Positions 15,688 through 23,423 are shown, counted from the first letter of the stretch. The stretch is DNA of 28,972 nucleotides from an uncultured Pedobacter sp. (GCA_938008555.1 CALLKE010000142.1:1-28972); one strand, 5' to 3'. The notes: generated by a model from the letters alone, not told the origin. A program made the numbers and translations.

Positions 15688-16560
15688 ATGATTTATTTTT
15701 TCAAAAAGAAAAAGAATAAATGCTCCTTGGAGCAATTGAATGTAGTATTCATGCCTTTAACGAAAGAGGAAAAAGTCAAAGTTGATGGTGGGGCCGATAA
15801 CGAATTTGGCGATGGATCTGGAAATGTTTTTGGAAATAGTAGTGCTGGTAGTTTGACATCTATTCGTAATGACTTGGGTGGCGGTTTTGGAAGTATCGAT
15901 CTTGGTAGCCCTTTTAGCACTAGTTTAGGATACAATCACAATAATTGGGGTGGAGGTGCAGATTTGAATAAAGCTCATTACGAAAGTAAAAGTTCTCTTT
16001 TGGTACATGAGCTACAGTCACCTAACAAATCAATAGAAGCTGCGCCAGTAGATTATGGACTTCATTCTTCATTAAAAGCCGCAATTTCTTCTTTGCTGCG
16101 CGCCAAAAGAGAGGTGGTAATGTTACTAGGAAAAGAACCAAAGTGTTCGGTAATCAAGCAGCCTGATTTTGAAAGATATGAACCTAACAGTGATTCCGGT
16201 TATTATGATTTTGAACCCAGTTCTAGTGATCAAGATAATATGGAGAATTGGTCTGAAGTTGTGGACGATGAAAACTACGCCCGAGCCCGGGAGGAGCGGA
16301 GAGAACTCGAACGTGAAGAGGATAGAAAGCGTGATCTTCTAAGAGATTTTGAAGAAGAGCGAGAGGAAATTGTGAAGGAACTTGGTGAAGTTGTATCAGT
16401 GTGTAATAAACTAGATCATGATCGTGAAGAACTTAGACCTGACCTTATGACACTTCGTTTTGAATACGATAAACGCAAAAAATCAAACGAAATTGAACGT
16501 GCTATAGAAAAATCTGAGCGTGATCGTAATGTGCTTGAATGGGAGTGTGAGGAGCTGTAA
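15688..16560 (+). CDS. N-terminal part: double-glycine leader, Gly-rich segment, start of coiled coil
   Basis: First open piece of the interrupted gene, 290 residues from ATG 15688 (the preceding GTG 15685 is less likely). The segment LTKEEKVKVDGG fits the double-glycine leader consensus LSxxELxxIxGG; processing would fall after base 15792. Leaders of this type are cut by C39-peptidase ABC exporters, and none is present in the window. After the leader come about 60 residues rich in Gly, Asn and Ser, then an acidic region and a heptad-like charged helix rich in Glu, Arg and Asp. An alternative start at ATG 15751 would leave a 14-residue leader. If the TAA is real this piece alone would be exported without the enzyme domain. 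Confidence 0.6.
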   Translation: MIYFFKKKKNKCSLEQLNVVFMPLTKEEKVKVDGGADNEFGDGSGNVFGNSSAGSLTSIRNDLGGGFGSIDLGSPFSTSLGYNHNNWGGGADLNKAHYESKSSLLVHELQSPNKSIEAAPVDYGLHSSLKAAISSLLRAKREVVMLLGKEPKCSVIKQPDFERYEPNSDSGYYDFEPSSSDQDNMENWSEVVDDENYARAREERRELEREEDRKRDLLRDFEEEREEIVKELGEVVSVCNKLDHDREELRPDLMTLRFEYDKRKKSNEIERAIEKSERDRNVLEWECEEL

Positions 16561-16635
16561 GATAAGGATGAACTTGATCCACTTGAACGTATTGACCTGA
16601 AGTTTAAGCAGAAAAAAATTGAAAATCTTGATGGA

Positions 16636-18033
16636 ATGGGAAATGTGCTTAGTGAATTTATGTATGTGAGGGATGAGCTTGAAGCTGATCTTGAAGAGCT
16701 TGAAAATAAACTTGATCAACCCAAACGAACGGGGCTTAAATTTGATTATGCAAGATATTGGGAGGCATACCATAATTTCGACTTTGAACGGCTTGAAGAG
16801 CTGCTTGCTATTCAATATAACGTAATGAATGCTACACGTGCGGAGCTGAATCTTGAGCTTGAGGAACTAGAAAATGCTAAGGTGAAACTTCAAGATATTC
16901 AGGAGTATTTTGATATTGAGGATACGCTCGACTATCATAAAGATGAGCATAATAAGCTTGAGAGAGATGAAATTGACCATGTGCGTGGTGCACTTGATCG
17001 TAAGTATTTTAATAAAGCTAAACAGTCTGGAATTGAAAATGAGCTCGATAAGTTTAAGCGTGAACGTGAGGAATTTGAACTTGAGCTGGGGAAATTTGAA
17101 AATGAACTGAAGCAATCTAAATCTGGGTCCGGATTTGAACAGTATGAACCCATGAAACTCGAGTATGTGCGTAAACTTGAGGAAACTGAAAGTATGCTCA
17201 ATTATTTTAAATACAAACGAGAGAAATTGGATAGCGAGCTTGACAGCCTTAAAAATGAATCTAAGAAACGAGCGGAGCAATACTCCCCTCGAATTGGGCA
17301 CAAGGAATATCAGCGTGAACTTAGACAGCTTCAATGTGATGAACTAAAGTCTAAGCGTGAAAAGATTGAAGAACTTAGGGAAGTTGGTCGTGTGTTTGAG
17401 GAGTGTAAGCTTGAACTTAAGCAATTCGAAAATGATCTCAAGGAGTTCAAGGATGAGTGCCAAAAACTAGATAGCAATCTGGCGGATCCTGATAGGTTTA
17501 TTGTTAATAGATTGACTCAGATAGATTCTTCTGGTCAAACAAGTACGTCTACTGACAAGCCTAATCCCAGTATATCCACCCCGATGATAGCATCTCAATC
17601 AAGTACAAGCCTAGATGCTCCTAGTTTGTCTCCTACCAATCAGTCTTCTCACATACTAACTGGATCAATCAATAGTACGATAGACAGCTCTGGAGAGGGT
17701 AGCTTGATGCCGGCGGCTAAGAGCCCGGACGAGAAGGTTATTGAAGAATCTACTAGTGAAGCAAAAATAGTCGTAGCATTAGGCGTGATGAAGAACCTAG
17801 CCGAGCAGCATATTCTCTACAAACAAGAGACTTCTCCACGAAGTCTGCGGACAGGGGAAACGCCAGAAGCCTTAGCCCAGATGGATTGCAGTGAATTTGT
17901 GAGTCGGTATTTGAAGGAGTTGGGGTTGTTTGAGAAGGTGCCGCATTTTACAACGGCAGATATGGTGAATGATGATGTATTTGAAAAAAATGCAATAATA
18001 AGCTACAGTTTATGGTGGAGAGCAAAGGAATAG
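16636..18033 (+). CDS. Middle part: long coiled coil, Ser/Thr linker, Cys half of NlpC/P60-like domain
   Basis: Second open piece, in the same frame as the first. The frame is open from 16561; ATG 16636 is only its first Met, with no evident ribosome-binding sequence, so independent translation is doubtful. Roughly the first 290 residues are strongly charged coiled coil dominated by Glu, Leu, Lys, Arg and Asp with repeated ELE/KLE/KRE words. A low-complexity linker of Ser, Thr and Pro follows (about 17520-17720). The last part has MDCSEFVSRYLKELGLF, which looks like the nucleophile strand of NlpC/P60 enzymes, but the frame ends before the catalytic His. The tail after the A7 run (last 15 residues) is probably out of frame. 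Confidence 0.6.
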   Translation: MGNVLSEFMYVRDELEADLEELENKLDQPKRTGLKFDYARYWEAYHNFDFERLEELLAIQYNVMNATRAELNLELEELENAKVKLQDIQEYFDIEDTLDYHKDEHNKLERDEIDHVRGALDRKYFNKAKQSGIENELDKFKREREEFELELGKFENELKQSKSGSGFEQYEPMKLEYVRKLEETESMLNYFKYKREKLDSELDSLKNESKKRAEQYSPRIGHKEYQRELRQLQCDELKSKREKIEELREVGRVFEECKLELKQFENDLKEFKDECQKLDSNLADPDRFIVNRLTQIDSSGQTSTSTDKPNPSISTPMIASQSSTSLDAPSLSPTNQSSHILTGSINSTIDSSGEGSLMPAAKSPDEKVIEESTSEAKIVVALGVMKNLAEQHILYKQETSPRSLRTGETPEALAQMDCSEFVSRYLKELGLFEKVPHFTTADMVNDDVFEKNAIISYSLWWRAKE

Positions 18034-18329
18034 ACCCCGATACATATAATTTCATTCCACAACCAGGTGATGTGTTTGTTTGGCGGTATGGGGACGATGG
18101 TCACACGGGCATAGTGAAAGAATATATTGCTGAGAAAGACCAGGTGGTTGTGATGGAAGCTTTAGGTAATGGCAATGATCAGGGCTATTGTAGTGCTGAG
18201 CAAAATGTTTTAAACAAGGATCGCGGATGTGGTAAAACAGTCATATCTATTTATAGTAGAAAAGGAAATGCATTAATACGACATAAGGGTTGGAAAGGAT
18301 ACTATCGACCCCTAATCGCAGAAAATTAG
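18012..18329 (+). CDS. C-terminal part: His half of NlpC/P60-like domain
   Basis: Third piece, 105 residues from ATG 18012, overlapping the previous frame by 22 bases in the -1 frame. It has QPGDVFVWRYGDDGHTGIV and then VVVMEALGNGNDQG, the order expected for the second half of an NlpC/P60 or CHAP-like domain: a PGD turn, then a strand with the catalytic His, then a further strand. It lacks the nucleophile Cys, so it cannot be an active enzyme alone. It ends seven bases before the next gene, which has AGGAG just upstream of its ATG, and so the group is likely one transcript. Confidence 0.6.
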   Translation: MVESKGIDPDTYNFIPQPGDVFVWRYGDDGHTGIVKEYIAEKDQVVVMEALGNGNDQGYCSAEQNVLNKDRGCGKTVISIYSRKGNALIRHKGWKGYYRPLIAEN

Positions 18330-18335
18330 GAGATT

Positions 18336-19025
18336 ATGAGGAAGAGTGCTGTTTTATTGTTGATAAGTGTGGCATTTAGCTTAATGAGTTTTGCACAGAA
18401 GCAAAAGTCGCGATATGCCTTGATCGATTTCACAAAGTATATGTGGAATATGGTAGCTGATACATCAGGGCTGATACGAGGCGAGGTTGATGTTCATTAC
18501 TTTGACAAAGAACCAGGTAATGCATGGGTATATATGGTCCATAAAAATGGAGGTATTTGGTGGTATCAGCAGGCAAAAAAAAACTTTCCTAATACTCGGC
18601 TTCCTTTCTTGAAAGCCGCAAAACAATTGATTAAAGAGGATAGTATTTTTTTAAAAAATTACAATAAGTGGGCCTTTTATATAGATAAGAAGTATCTAAA
18701 AGGAGAATCTACTTATGGAGATGATCCTTCTAAGCTGGATGATAACGGGAGTAGTCGAGATCTTAACCCTGCAGAGCTTAAGAAAACAAAAGAGCAGCTA
18801 GCTTATTACGAGAAACCCAATATTGTCCTAGAAATAATTCTATACGAGCAAAAAGCAGGGAGTAAGGTGTGGATCGAAATTGATCGACATTCGTTCAAAA
18901 CGGATCAAGATGGAAGTTTAATTCATGCAATAGATCCTAAAACAGGCAAGAAGGAACGATGGAAGTGGGACTTTCTAGATCGTAAGCTGGCAGAAAGTAA
19001 TACACAACACCCCCACAAAAAGTAG
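18336..19025 (+). CDS. Secreted protein of unknown family, paralogue A
   Basis: A 229-residue protein I cannot assign to a family. It starts with a type I signal peptide (hydrophobic residues 5-16, probable cut after SFA), so it should be periplasmic or secreted. It pairs with the next gene: both share an IDF..x..MW start after the signal, the MVHKNGGIWW block, NKYNKWAFY-like and DKKYLKGxxxYGDD segments, and a virtually identical C-terminal region with WIEIDRHSFKTDQDG. It is Trp-, Tyr- and Lys-rich. AGGAG lies just before its ATG, seven bases after the NlpC/P60-like frame, suggesting co-expression. A periplasmic immunity-like partner of that enzyme is the idea I favour, but nothing in the sequence proves it. 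Confidence 0.72.
   Translation: MRKSAVLLLISVAFSLMSFAQKQKSRYALIDFTKYMWNMVADTSGLIRGEVDVHYFDKEPGNAWVYMVHKNGGIWWYQQAKKNFPNTRLPFLKAAKQLIKEDSIFLKNYNKWAFYIDKKYLKGESTYGDDPSKLDDNGSSRDLNPAELKKTKEQLAYYEKPNIVLEIILYEQKAGSKVWIEIDRHSFKTDQDGSLIHAIDPKTGKKERWKWDFLDRKLAESNTQHPHKK
18797..19021 (+). repeat. Long direct repeat, copy 1 (3' end of paralogue A)
   Basis: 225 bases that match 19555-19779 at all but 7 positions by my count; the central 144 bases (18858-19001) are identical. Offset is 758 bases. Confidence 0.9.
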
Positions 19026-19099
19026 CCTATATAAACAAATAGCCTCGTAATGGTTCGTAGGGTAGAAAGAGATTCTTTTATGGCACAAGCAAGTAATAA

Positions 19100-19783
19100 A
19101 TGAAGCAATTAGTAATCATAGTAGTATACATTCAAATGACCATAAGTGCCACTTCGTGTGGTCAAGAAAATAAACATGCACCTATTGATTTTGTTCGATC
19201 CATGTGGACTGTAAGTGCAAATACAAAGGGTATGATACAAGCAGAAACATGGTATAAAGATGTTGGAAATGAGGCTGGCAATGCACGTGTGTACATGATC
19301 CATAAAAATGGAGGTGATTGGTGGATTGATCAAGCAAGAAAAAAGTATCCAACAAAAGGATATCCAAGGGATTGGATGCTAGAAGACCTTAAGGGGAACA
19401 GAGTGGAATTAAACAAATACAACAAATGGGCATTTTTCGTTGATAAAAAATACCTAAAGGGGCAGCCAAGCTACGGCGATGATTTTTTTCAAACAGATAA
19501 AAATGGGAATTCTTATTTGCCAAGTGAGGCGGAAATCAAGAAGATAAAGGAAAGGCTAGTTTATTACGAAAAACCCAATATTGTTTTAGAAATAATTCTA
19601 TACGAGCAAAAAGCGGGGAGTAAGGTGTGGATCGAAATTGATCGACATTCGTTCAAAACGGATCAAGATGGAAGTTTAATTCATGCAATAGATCCTAAAA
19701 CAGGCAAGAAGGAACGATGGAAGTGGGACTTTCTAGATCGTAAGCTGGCAGAAAGTAATGCACAACATCCCCACAAAAATTAG
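19100..19783 (+). CDS. Predicted lipoprotein of unknown family, paralogue B
   Basis: A 227-residue tandem paralogue of the preceding gene. Instead of a type I signal it has a lipoprotein signal with lipobox ATSC (Cys20), so the two copies should sit in different places: one soluble, one membrane-anchored. The N-terminal two-thirds has diverged (for example MIHKNGGDWWIDQARKKYP against MVHKNGGIWWYQQAKKNFP in copy A), while the C-terminal 75 residues differ at only one or two positions. It begins 74 bases after copy A. No known family is recognised. Duplicated immunity-like genes with a conserved tail are one explanation; a duplicated secreted accessory protein is another. Confidence 0.72.
   Translation: MKQLVIIVVYIQMTISATSCGQENKHAPIDFVRSMWTVSANTKGMIQAETWYKDVGNEAGNARVYMIHKNGGDWWIDQARKKYPTKGYPRDWMLEDLKGNRVELNKYNKWAFFVDKKYLKGQPSYGDDFFQTDKNGNSYLPSEAEIKKIKERLVYYEKPNIVLEIILYEQKAGSKVWIEIDRHSFKTDQDGSLIHAIDPKTGKKERWKWDFLDRKLAESNAQHPHKN
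19555..19779 (+). repeat. Long direct repeat, copy 2 (3' end of paralogue B)
   Basis: Partner of 18797-19021. Similarity drops sharply upstream of it, which points to gene conversion or a recent partial duplication, rather than even divergence of the whole gene. Confidence 0.9.
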
Positions 19784-19826
19784 GTCAAATTGTTGCACAA
19801 TCAATAACGAGCAAAAATTTAAAAAA

Positions 19827-20242
19827 ATGGCAAGAAAAGTTTTCATCAATCTTCCTGTGAAGAATCTAGAAAGATCAGTTTCTTTCTTTACCAAACTTGG
19901 GTTTAGCTTTGATCCCAATTTACAGACGATAAAGCTACCTGTATGATTATCGAGGAAGGTAGTTTCGTTATGCTTATAACAGAATCCTTCTTTTAAACTT
20001 TTATTGAAAAACAAATATGTGATGCCAAAGTAGCTACCGAAGTTATAATTTCTTTGGACACCAATTCGAGAGAAGAAGTACAACAATTGGTAGCAAAAGC
20101 AGAGAAATTAGGAGGTACTGTTTACAAAGAACCATAAGACTACGGCTGGATGTATCAACATGGTTTTGGAGATTTAGATGGCCATCAGTGGGAAATTATA
20201 TATATGGACATCTCAAAGTTTCCGAATCAATCAAAAAAATAA
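19827..20242 (+). pseudogene. Decayed VOC/glyoxalase-bleomycin resistance-like gene
   Basis: Remnant of a small VOC-superfamily protein. ATG 19827 opens with ARKVFINLPVKNLERSVSFF, typical of the family, and after about 30 residues the frame is lost near 19915 (one base missing around a CCC run). In the next frame the protein continues (ATCMIIEEGSFVMLITESFF) but meets TAA at 19994-19996, then reads on through EVIISLDTN and EKLGGTVYKEP to a second TAA at 20135-20137, then DYGWMYQHGFGDLDGHQWE, the usual metal-ligand Glu region, ending with TAA at 20240-20242. Three lesions make it non-functional. Members are often annotated as lactoylglutathione lyase-like but most have unknown substrates. It lies between the paralogue pair and secDF. 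Confidence 0.82.
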
Positions 20243-20445
20243 AACCATTGTGAGGCAAGGATTATTTTAGATCGTATTGGGGAGATACGGCTAAGCGAAA
20301 AGTATTGTTGTCTCAACTTTTGAGTCAATAAATTCAGATGAATGAGCCGCATCTATATGGCTGACAAATTCCATTTAAAAGGATTCCATAAATTGAAAAA
20401 TTGGTTAGATTTGACCTCCTAAAAACAGATAATTCAAAATAAAAT
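20243..20445 (+). other. Intergenic region before secDF
   Basis: 203 bases. No supported gene; a short CGTAT/ATACG inverted repeat lies near 20270-20286 and a -7 box at 20406-20413. No second copy of the mnmE 3' end is visible here. Confidence 0.5.
20406..20413 (+). promoter_or_regulatory. -7 box (TAGATTTG) of secDF
   Basis: Exact TAnnTTTG match, 32 bases before the secDF ATG. The TTG at 20393-20395 is too close for a standard -33 element. Confidence 0.5.
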
Positions 20446-23403
20446 ATGCAAGGTAAAGGACTAGTTAAATTCGCCGCAATCATTTTAGCAATTGCGTGCT
20501 TGTACTCACTCTCTTTCACGTGGATTGCCAAACATGTGGAAGAAAATGCTAAAAAGTACGCCAATGGTAACTTGACTAAAGAGAAAATCTATCTAGACTC
20601 TGTATCTACCCAGCCAGTTTGGGGTGTGGTGAAATATATTACATACCAGTATGCTAAAGAGCGCGAAATACCTCTAGGGTTAGATTTAAAGGGTGGTATG
20701 AATGTGACCATGCAAATTTCATTGACAGAGCTTGTTCGTAATTTGGCTAATAATAGTGCTGATGTGGGCTTTAATGTCGCCTTGCGTAATGCAGAGACTC
20801 GTTTGACAACCAGCCAGAAAGATTTTATTACACTCTTTGGTGAGGAGTTTGAAAAAGCGAATGCAAGTAAAAAAATGGCTCCTCTGTTCTCTACAAAAGA
20901 AAATATGGCCAATATCAAAATAGATGCAAGCAATGCAGATGTTTTAAATTTTTTGCGAAAAGAATCTAAAAGTGCTATCGAGCGTTCTTTCAATATTCTT
21001 CGTACTCGTATTGATAAATTTGGTGTTACTTCTCCCAATATTCAATTACAGGAGGGTACCAATCGTATTCTGATCGAATTACCAGGTGTATCAGATCCAG
21101 AGCGAGTGCGAAAACTTTTGCAAGGTTCGGCTAAGCTAGAGTTTTGGGAAACTTACGAGAATGCCGATGTTTTTCACTTGCTTGAAAATCTAAATAAAGC
21201 GCTAGGCACTTTGGCAGTAAGCAGTGCTGATAGTGCAAAAAAAGCAGCCCCTGTAGCTAAATCAGATACTGCTTCTACAAGTAAATTAGCTTCTCTGGTC
21301 AATAAAAATGATGTATCTAAAAAGGATACAGCCTTATTAAATAAATCAGCAGATCAAGCCAAGAAAAATCCACTTTTTGCACTATTAAGCCCATCGACTT
21401 ACCAAACTCAGGACGGAAAAACAGCACTCCGACCTGGCCCGACAGTAGGTTGGGTACTTCAAAAAGATACAGCCAAAGTAGGTGCTTATCTCAATTCTGA
21501 AATAGGACGCTCCATCATTCCAAAAAATATAAAACTTGCATGGGGGGTTAAACCAGTCTCTGCAGACTCGAAAGTGTTTGAATTATATGCTTTAAAAACA
21601 AGTACAATGGAAGGTGGCCCAGTTTTGGGTGGTGATGTAATATCTGATGCACGAGCTGATTATGGTCAGACGGGTAGTCCAGAAGTGATCATGATCATGA
21701 ATAGTGAGGGTGCACGTGCTTGGCGTAATGTGACAGCTGCAGCCTCCGCTGACCCAAAAAATAAAAAAAGTATCGCCATTGTATTGGATAATGTGGTGTA
21801 TTCAGCTCCTACAGTTCAAGGTGAAATTCCGAATGGTATTTCCTCTATTAGTGGAAATTTCACAGTTGAAGACACAAAAGATTTAGCGAATGTTTTAAAA
21901 GCCGGTAGATTACCTGCCCCAGCCCGAATTGTTGAAGAAGCTATCGTAGGTCCATCTTTGGGTGAAGCAGCTATTCATGCGGGTCTGCTATCAGCAGGTA
22001 TAGGCTTGATTGTGGTGCTCGTTTTTATGATGTTGTATTACAATCGTGCAGGTACAGTTGCGAACGTAGCTGTGTTTGTTAATCTGTTCTTCTTGATGGG
22101 AGTGCTTGCTTCGTTTGGTGCGGTACTAACGCTTCCTGGTATTGCAGGTATTGTGCTTACCATGGGTATCGCGGTGGATGCAAACGTACTTATTTATGAA
22201 CGTATTCGAGAAGAGTTAGGGCATGGTAAATCAATCCGACTAGCGGTTGCTGATGGTTATAAACATGCTTTATCATCTATTCTAGATTCTAATATCACGA
22301 CGTTCCTAACAGGTGTTATTCTTTATGCATTTGGGTCTGGTCCGATATTGGGCTTTGCTACTACGCTGATGATTGGTATTGTGACATCACTTTTTTGTTC
22401 AATCCTGATCTCAAGATTGATTTTTGAATGGATGTTTGAAAAAGGTTGGGATATTAAAGTTTCCAATCCTTGGAGCTCACATACCTTTAAAAATTCAAAC
22501 TATGCATTTGTTAAAAATCGATTCAAGTTTTATACATTTTCTGGTTTGTTTATTCTTGCTGGCCTCATCTCGATGCTGACAAGAGGCTTTAGCTTAGGTG
22601 TAGACTTTAAAGGTGGTCGTACGTATGTAGTACAGTTTGAAAAGCCGATCGATATTGAAAAAGTACGTGATGGTTTGGATGAAACTTTTAAGATGACCAC
22701 TGAGGTAAAAACTTTTGGTGCAGATAACAAGTATAAAATAACAACCTCTTATTTAATCGACCGTGGAGATGACCAAGCAGATCATTTGGTTGAAGCTAAA
22801 TTGCATGAAGGGTTGAACAAAGTCAATGTCAAAAGCGATGTGTTAAGCTCCCAGAAAGTTGGGCCTACTATTGCGAAGGATATCAAGATATCGGCTGTTT
22901 ACTCCGTATTATTTGCCATTCTTGTTATTTCGATTTACATTTTGTTCCGCTTCCGCAAATGGCAGTTTAGTTTAGGGGCCATGGTTGCCACGGCACATGA
23001 TGCTTTAATGGTGTTATCTTTCTTTTCTCTGTTCAATGGTATACTGCCATTCTCATTGGATATTGATCAGGCGTTTATCGCAGCTATATTGACCGTTATT
23101 GGTTATTCTATCAATGATACGGTGGTTGTATTTGACCGAATCAGAGAATACTTGAATATGAATAAAGGCAAAAATCAAGATTCTAAAGTCATTATTAATA
23201 CTGCGATTAACAGTACATTGAGCAGAACCATTATTACTGCATTAACAGTGTTTTTCGTACTGGTTGTGTTATTTATTTTTGGAGGTGAAGTGATCAGAGG
23301 TTTCTCATTTGCATTGCTTATTGGGGTTGTATTTGGTACGTATTCTTCCATCTGTGTTGCAACTCCGGTGATGATCGATTTTGGGAAGAAAGATTTGGAA
23401 TAA
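20446..23403 (+). CDS. secDF: SecDF, fused protein translocase accessory subunit
   Basis: Proton-driven RND-type membrane protein that helps pull exported proteins out of the SecYEG channel. The 985-residue product is a natural SecD-SecF fusion, the usual state in Bacteroidota. The SecD part has one N-terminal membrane helix, GLDLKGGMNVTMQIS near residue 80, a periplasmic region with a low-complexity Ala/Ser/Lys insert (about residues 255-305), and GIAVDANVLIYERIREELG. The SecF part has SLGVDFKGGRTYVVQFEKP and IGYSINDTVVVFDRIRE. No frame problems. It is monocistronic: promoter box upstream and a strong terminator directly downstream. Confidence 0.97.
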   Translation: MQGKGLVKFAAIILAIACLYSLSFTWIAKHVEENAKKYANGNLTKEKIYLDSVSTQPVWGVVKYITYQYAKEREIPLGLDLKGGMNVTMQISLTELVRNLANNSADVGFNVALRNAETRLTTSQKDFITLFGEEFEKANASKKMAPLFSTKENMANIKIDASNADVLNFLRKESKSAIERSFNILRTRIDKFGVTSPNIQLQEGTNRILIELPGVSDPERVRKLLQGSAKLEFWETYENADVFHLLENLNKALGTLAVSSADSAKKAAPVAKSDTASTSKLASLVNKNDVSKKDTALLNKSADQAKKNPLFALLSPSTYQTQDGKTALRPGPTVGWVLQKDTAKVGAYLNSEIGRSIIPKNIKLAWGVKPVSADSKVFELYALKTSTMEGGPVLGGDVISDARADYGQTGSPEVIMIMNSEGARAWRNVTAAASADPKNKKSIAIVLDNVVYSAPTVQGEIPNGISSISGNFTVEDTKDLANVLKAGRLPAPARIVEEAIVGPSLGEAAIHAGLLSAGIGLIVVLVFMMLYYNRAGTVANVAVFVNLFFLMGVLASFGAVLTLPGIAGIVLTMGIAVDANVLIYERIREELGHGKSIRLAVADGYKHALSSILDSNITTFLTGVILYAFGSGPILGFATTLMIGIVTSLFCSILISRLIFEWMFEKGWDIKVSNPWSSHTFKNSNYAFVKNRFKFYTFSGLFILAGLISMLTRGFSLGVDFKGGRTYVVQFEKPIDIEKVRDGLDETFKMTTEVKTFGADNKYKITTSYLIDRGDDQADHLVEAKLHEGLNKVNVKSDVLSSQKVGPTIAKDIKISAVYSVLFAILVISIYILFRFRKWQFSLGAMVATAHDALMVLSFFSLFNGILPFSLDIDQAFIAAILTVIGYSINDTVVVFDRIREYLNMNKGKNQDSKVIINTAINSTLSRTIITALTVFFVLVVLFIFGGEVIRGFSFALLIGVVFGTYSSICVATPVMIDFGKKDLE

Positions 23404-23423
23404 ACTAAAGAATGTTTATAAAT

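Larger units (their letters stand above)
15688..18329 (+). pseudogene. Interrupted 880-residue double-glycine-leader, coiled-coil, NlpC/P60-like protein
   Basis: Three adjacent frames join into one protein. An in-frame TAA at 16558-16560 interrupts an otherwise continuous frame: the 25 codons between the TAA and the next ATG are open and have the same charged composition. A -1 shift at the A7 run 17984-17990 then joins the frame ending at 18033 to the one ending at 18329. Repaired, the order is: double-glycine-type leader (1-35), Gly/Ser/Asn-rich segment (about 36-95), mixed region, very long Glu/Lys/Arg/Leu coiled coil (about 190-600), Ser/Thr/Pro-rich linker (about 605-690), and an NlpC/P60-like cysteine peptidase/amidase domain with Cys734 (MDCSEFVSRYL) and His806 (GDDGHTGIVKEY). 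Known enzymes of this fold cut peptide bonds in peptidoglycan. The two small secreted proteins directly downstream could be partners. Either a decayed gene, sequencing errors, or recoding; the architecture itself is well supported, the role as effector is inference. Confidence 0.65.

Noticed and set aside
16483..17334. Long minus-strand and alternate-frame ORFs opposite the coiled coil
   Set aside because: They are shadows produced by the GAA/CTT/AAG-rich coiled-coil codons; their translations are low-complexity and hydrophobic with no family match.
16558..20137. TAA reassigned as a sense codon (three in-frame TAA in this block)
   Set aside because: Intact genes in the window (oxoamine synthase, acyl-CoA dehydrogenase, SDR, secDF, Ig-repeat protein) end with TAA at normal family lengths, so TAA is a working stop codon.
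20357..20422. Small frame before secDF
   Set aside because: Twenty-one codons, no recognisable family, and it contains the likely secDF -7 box.
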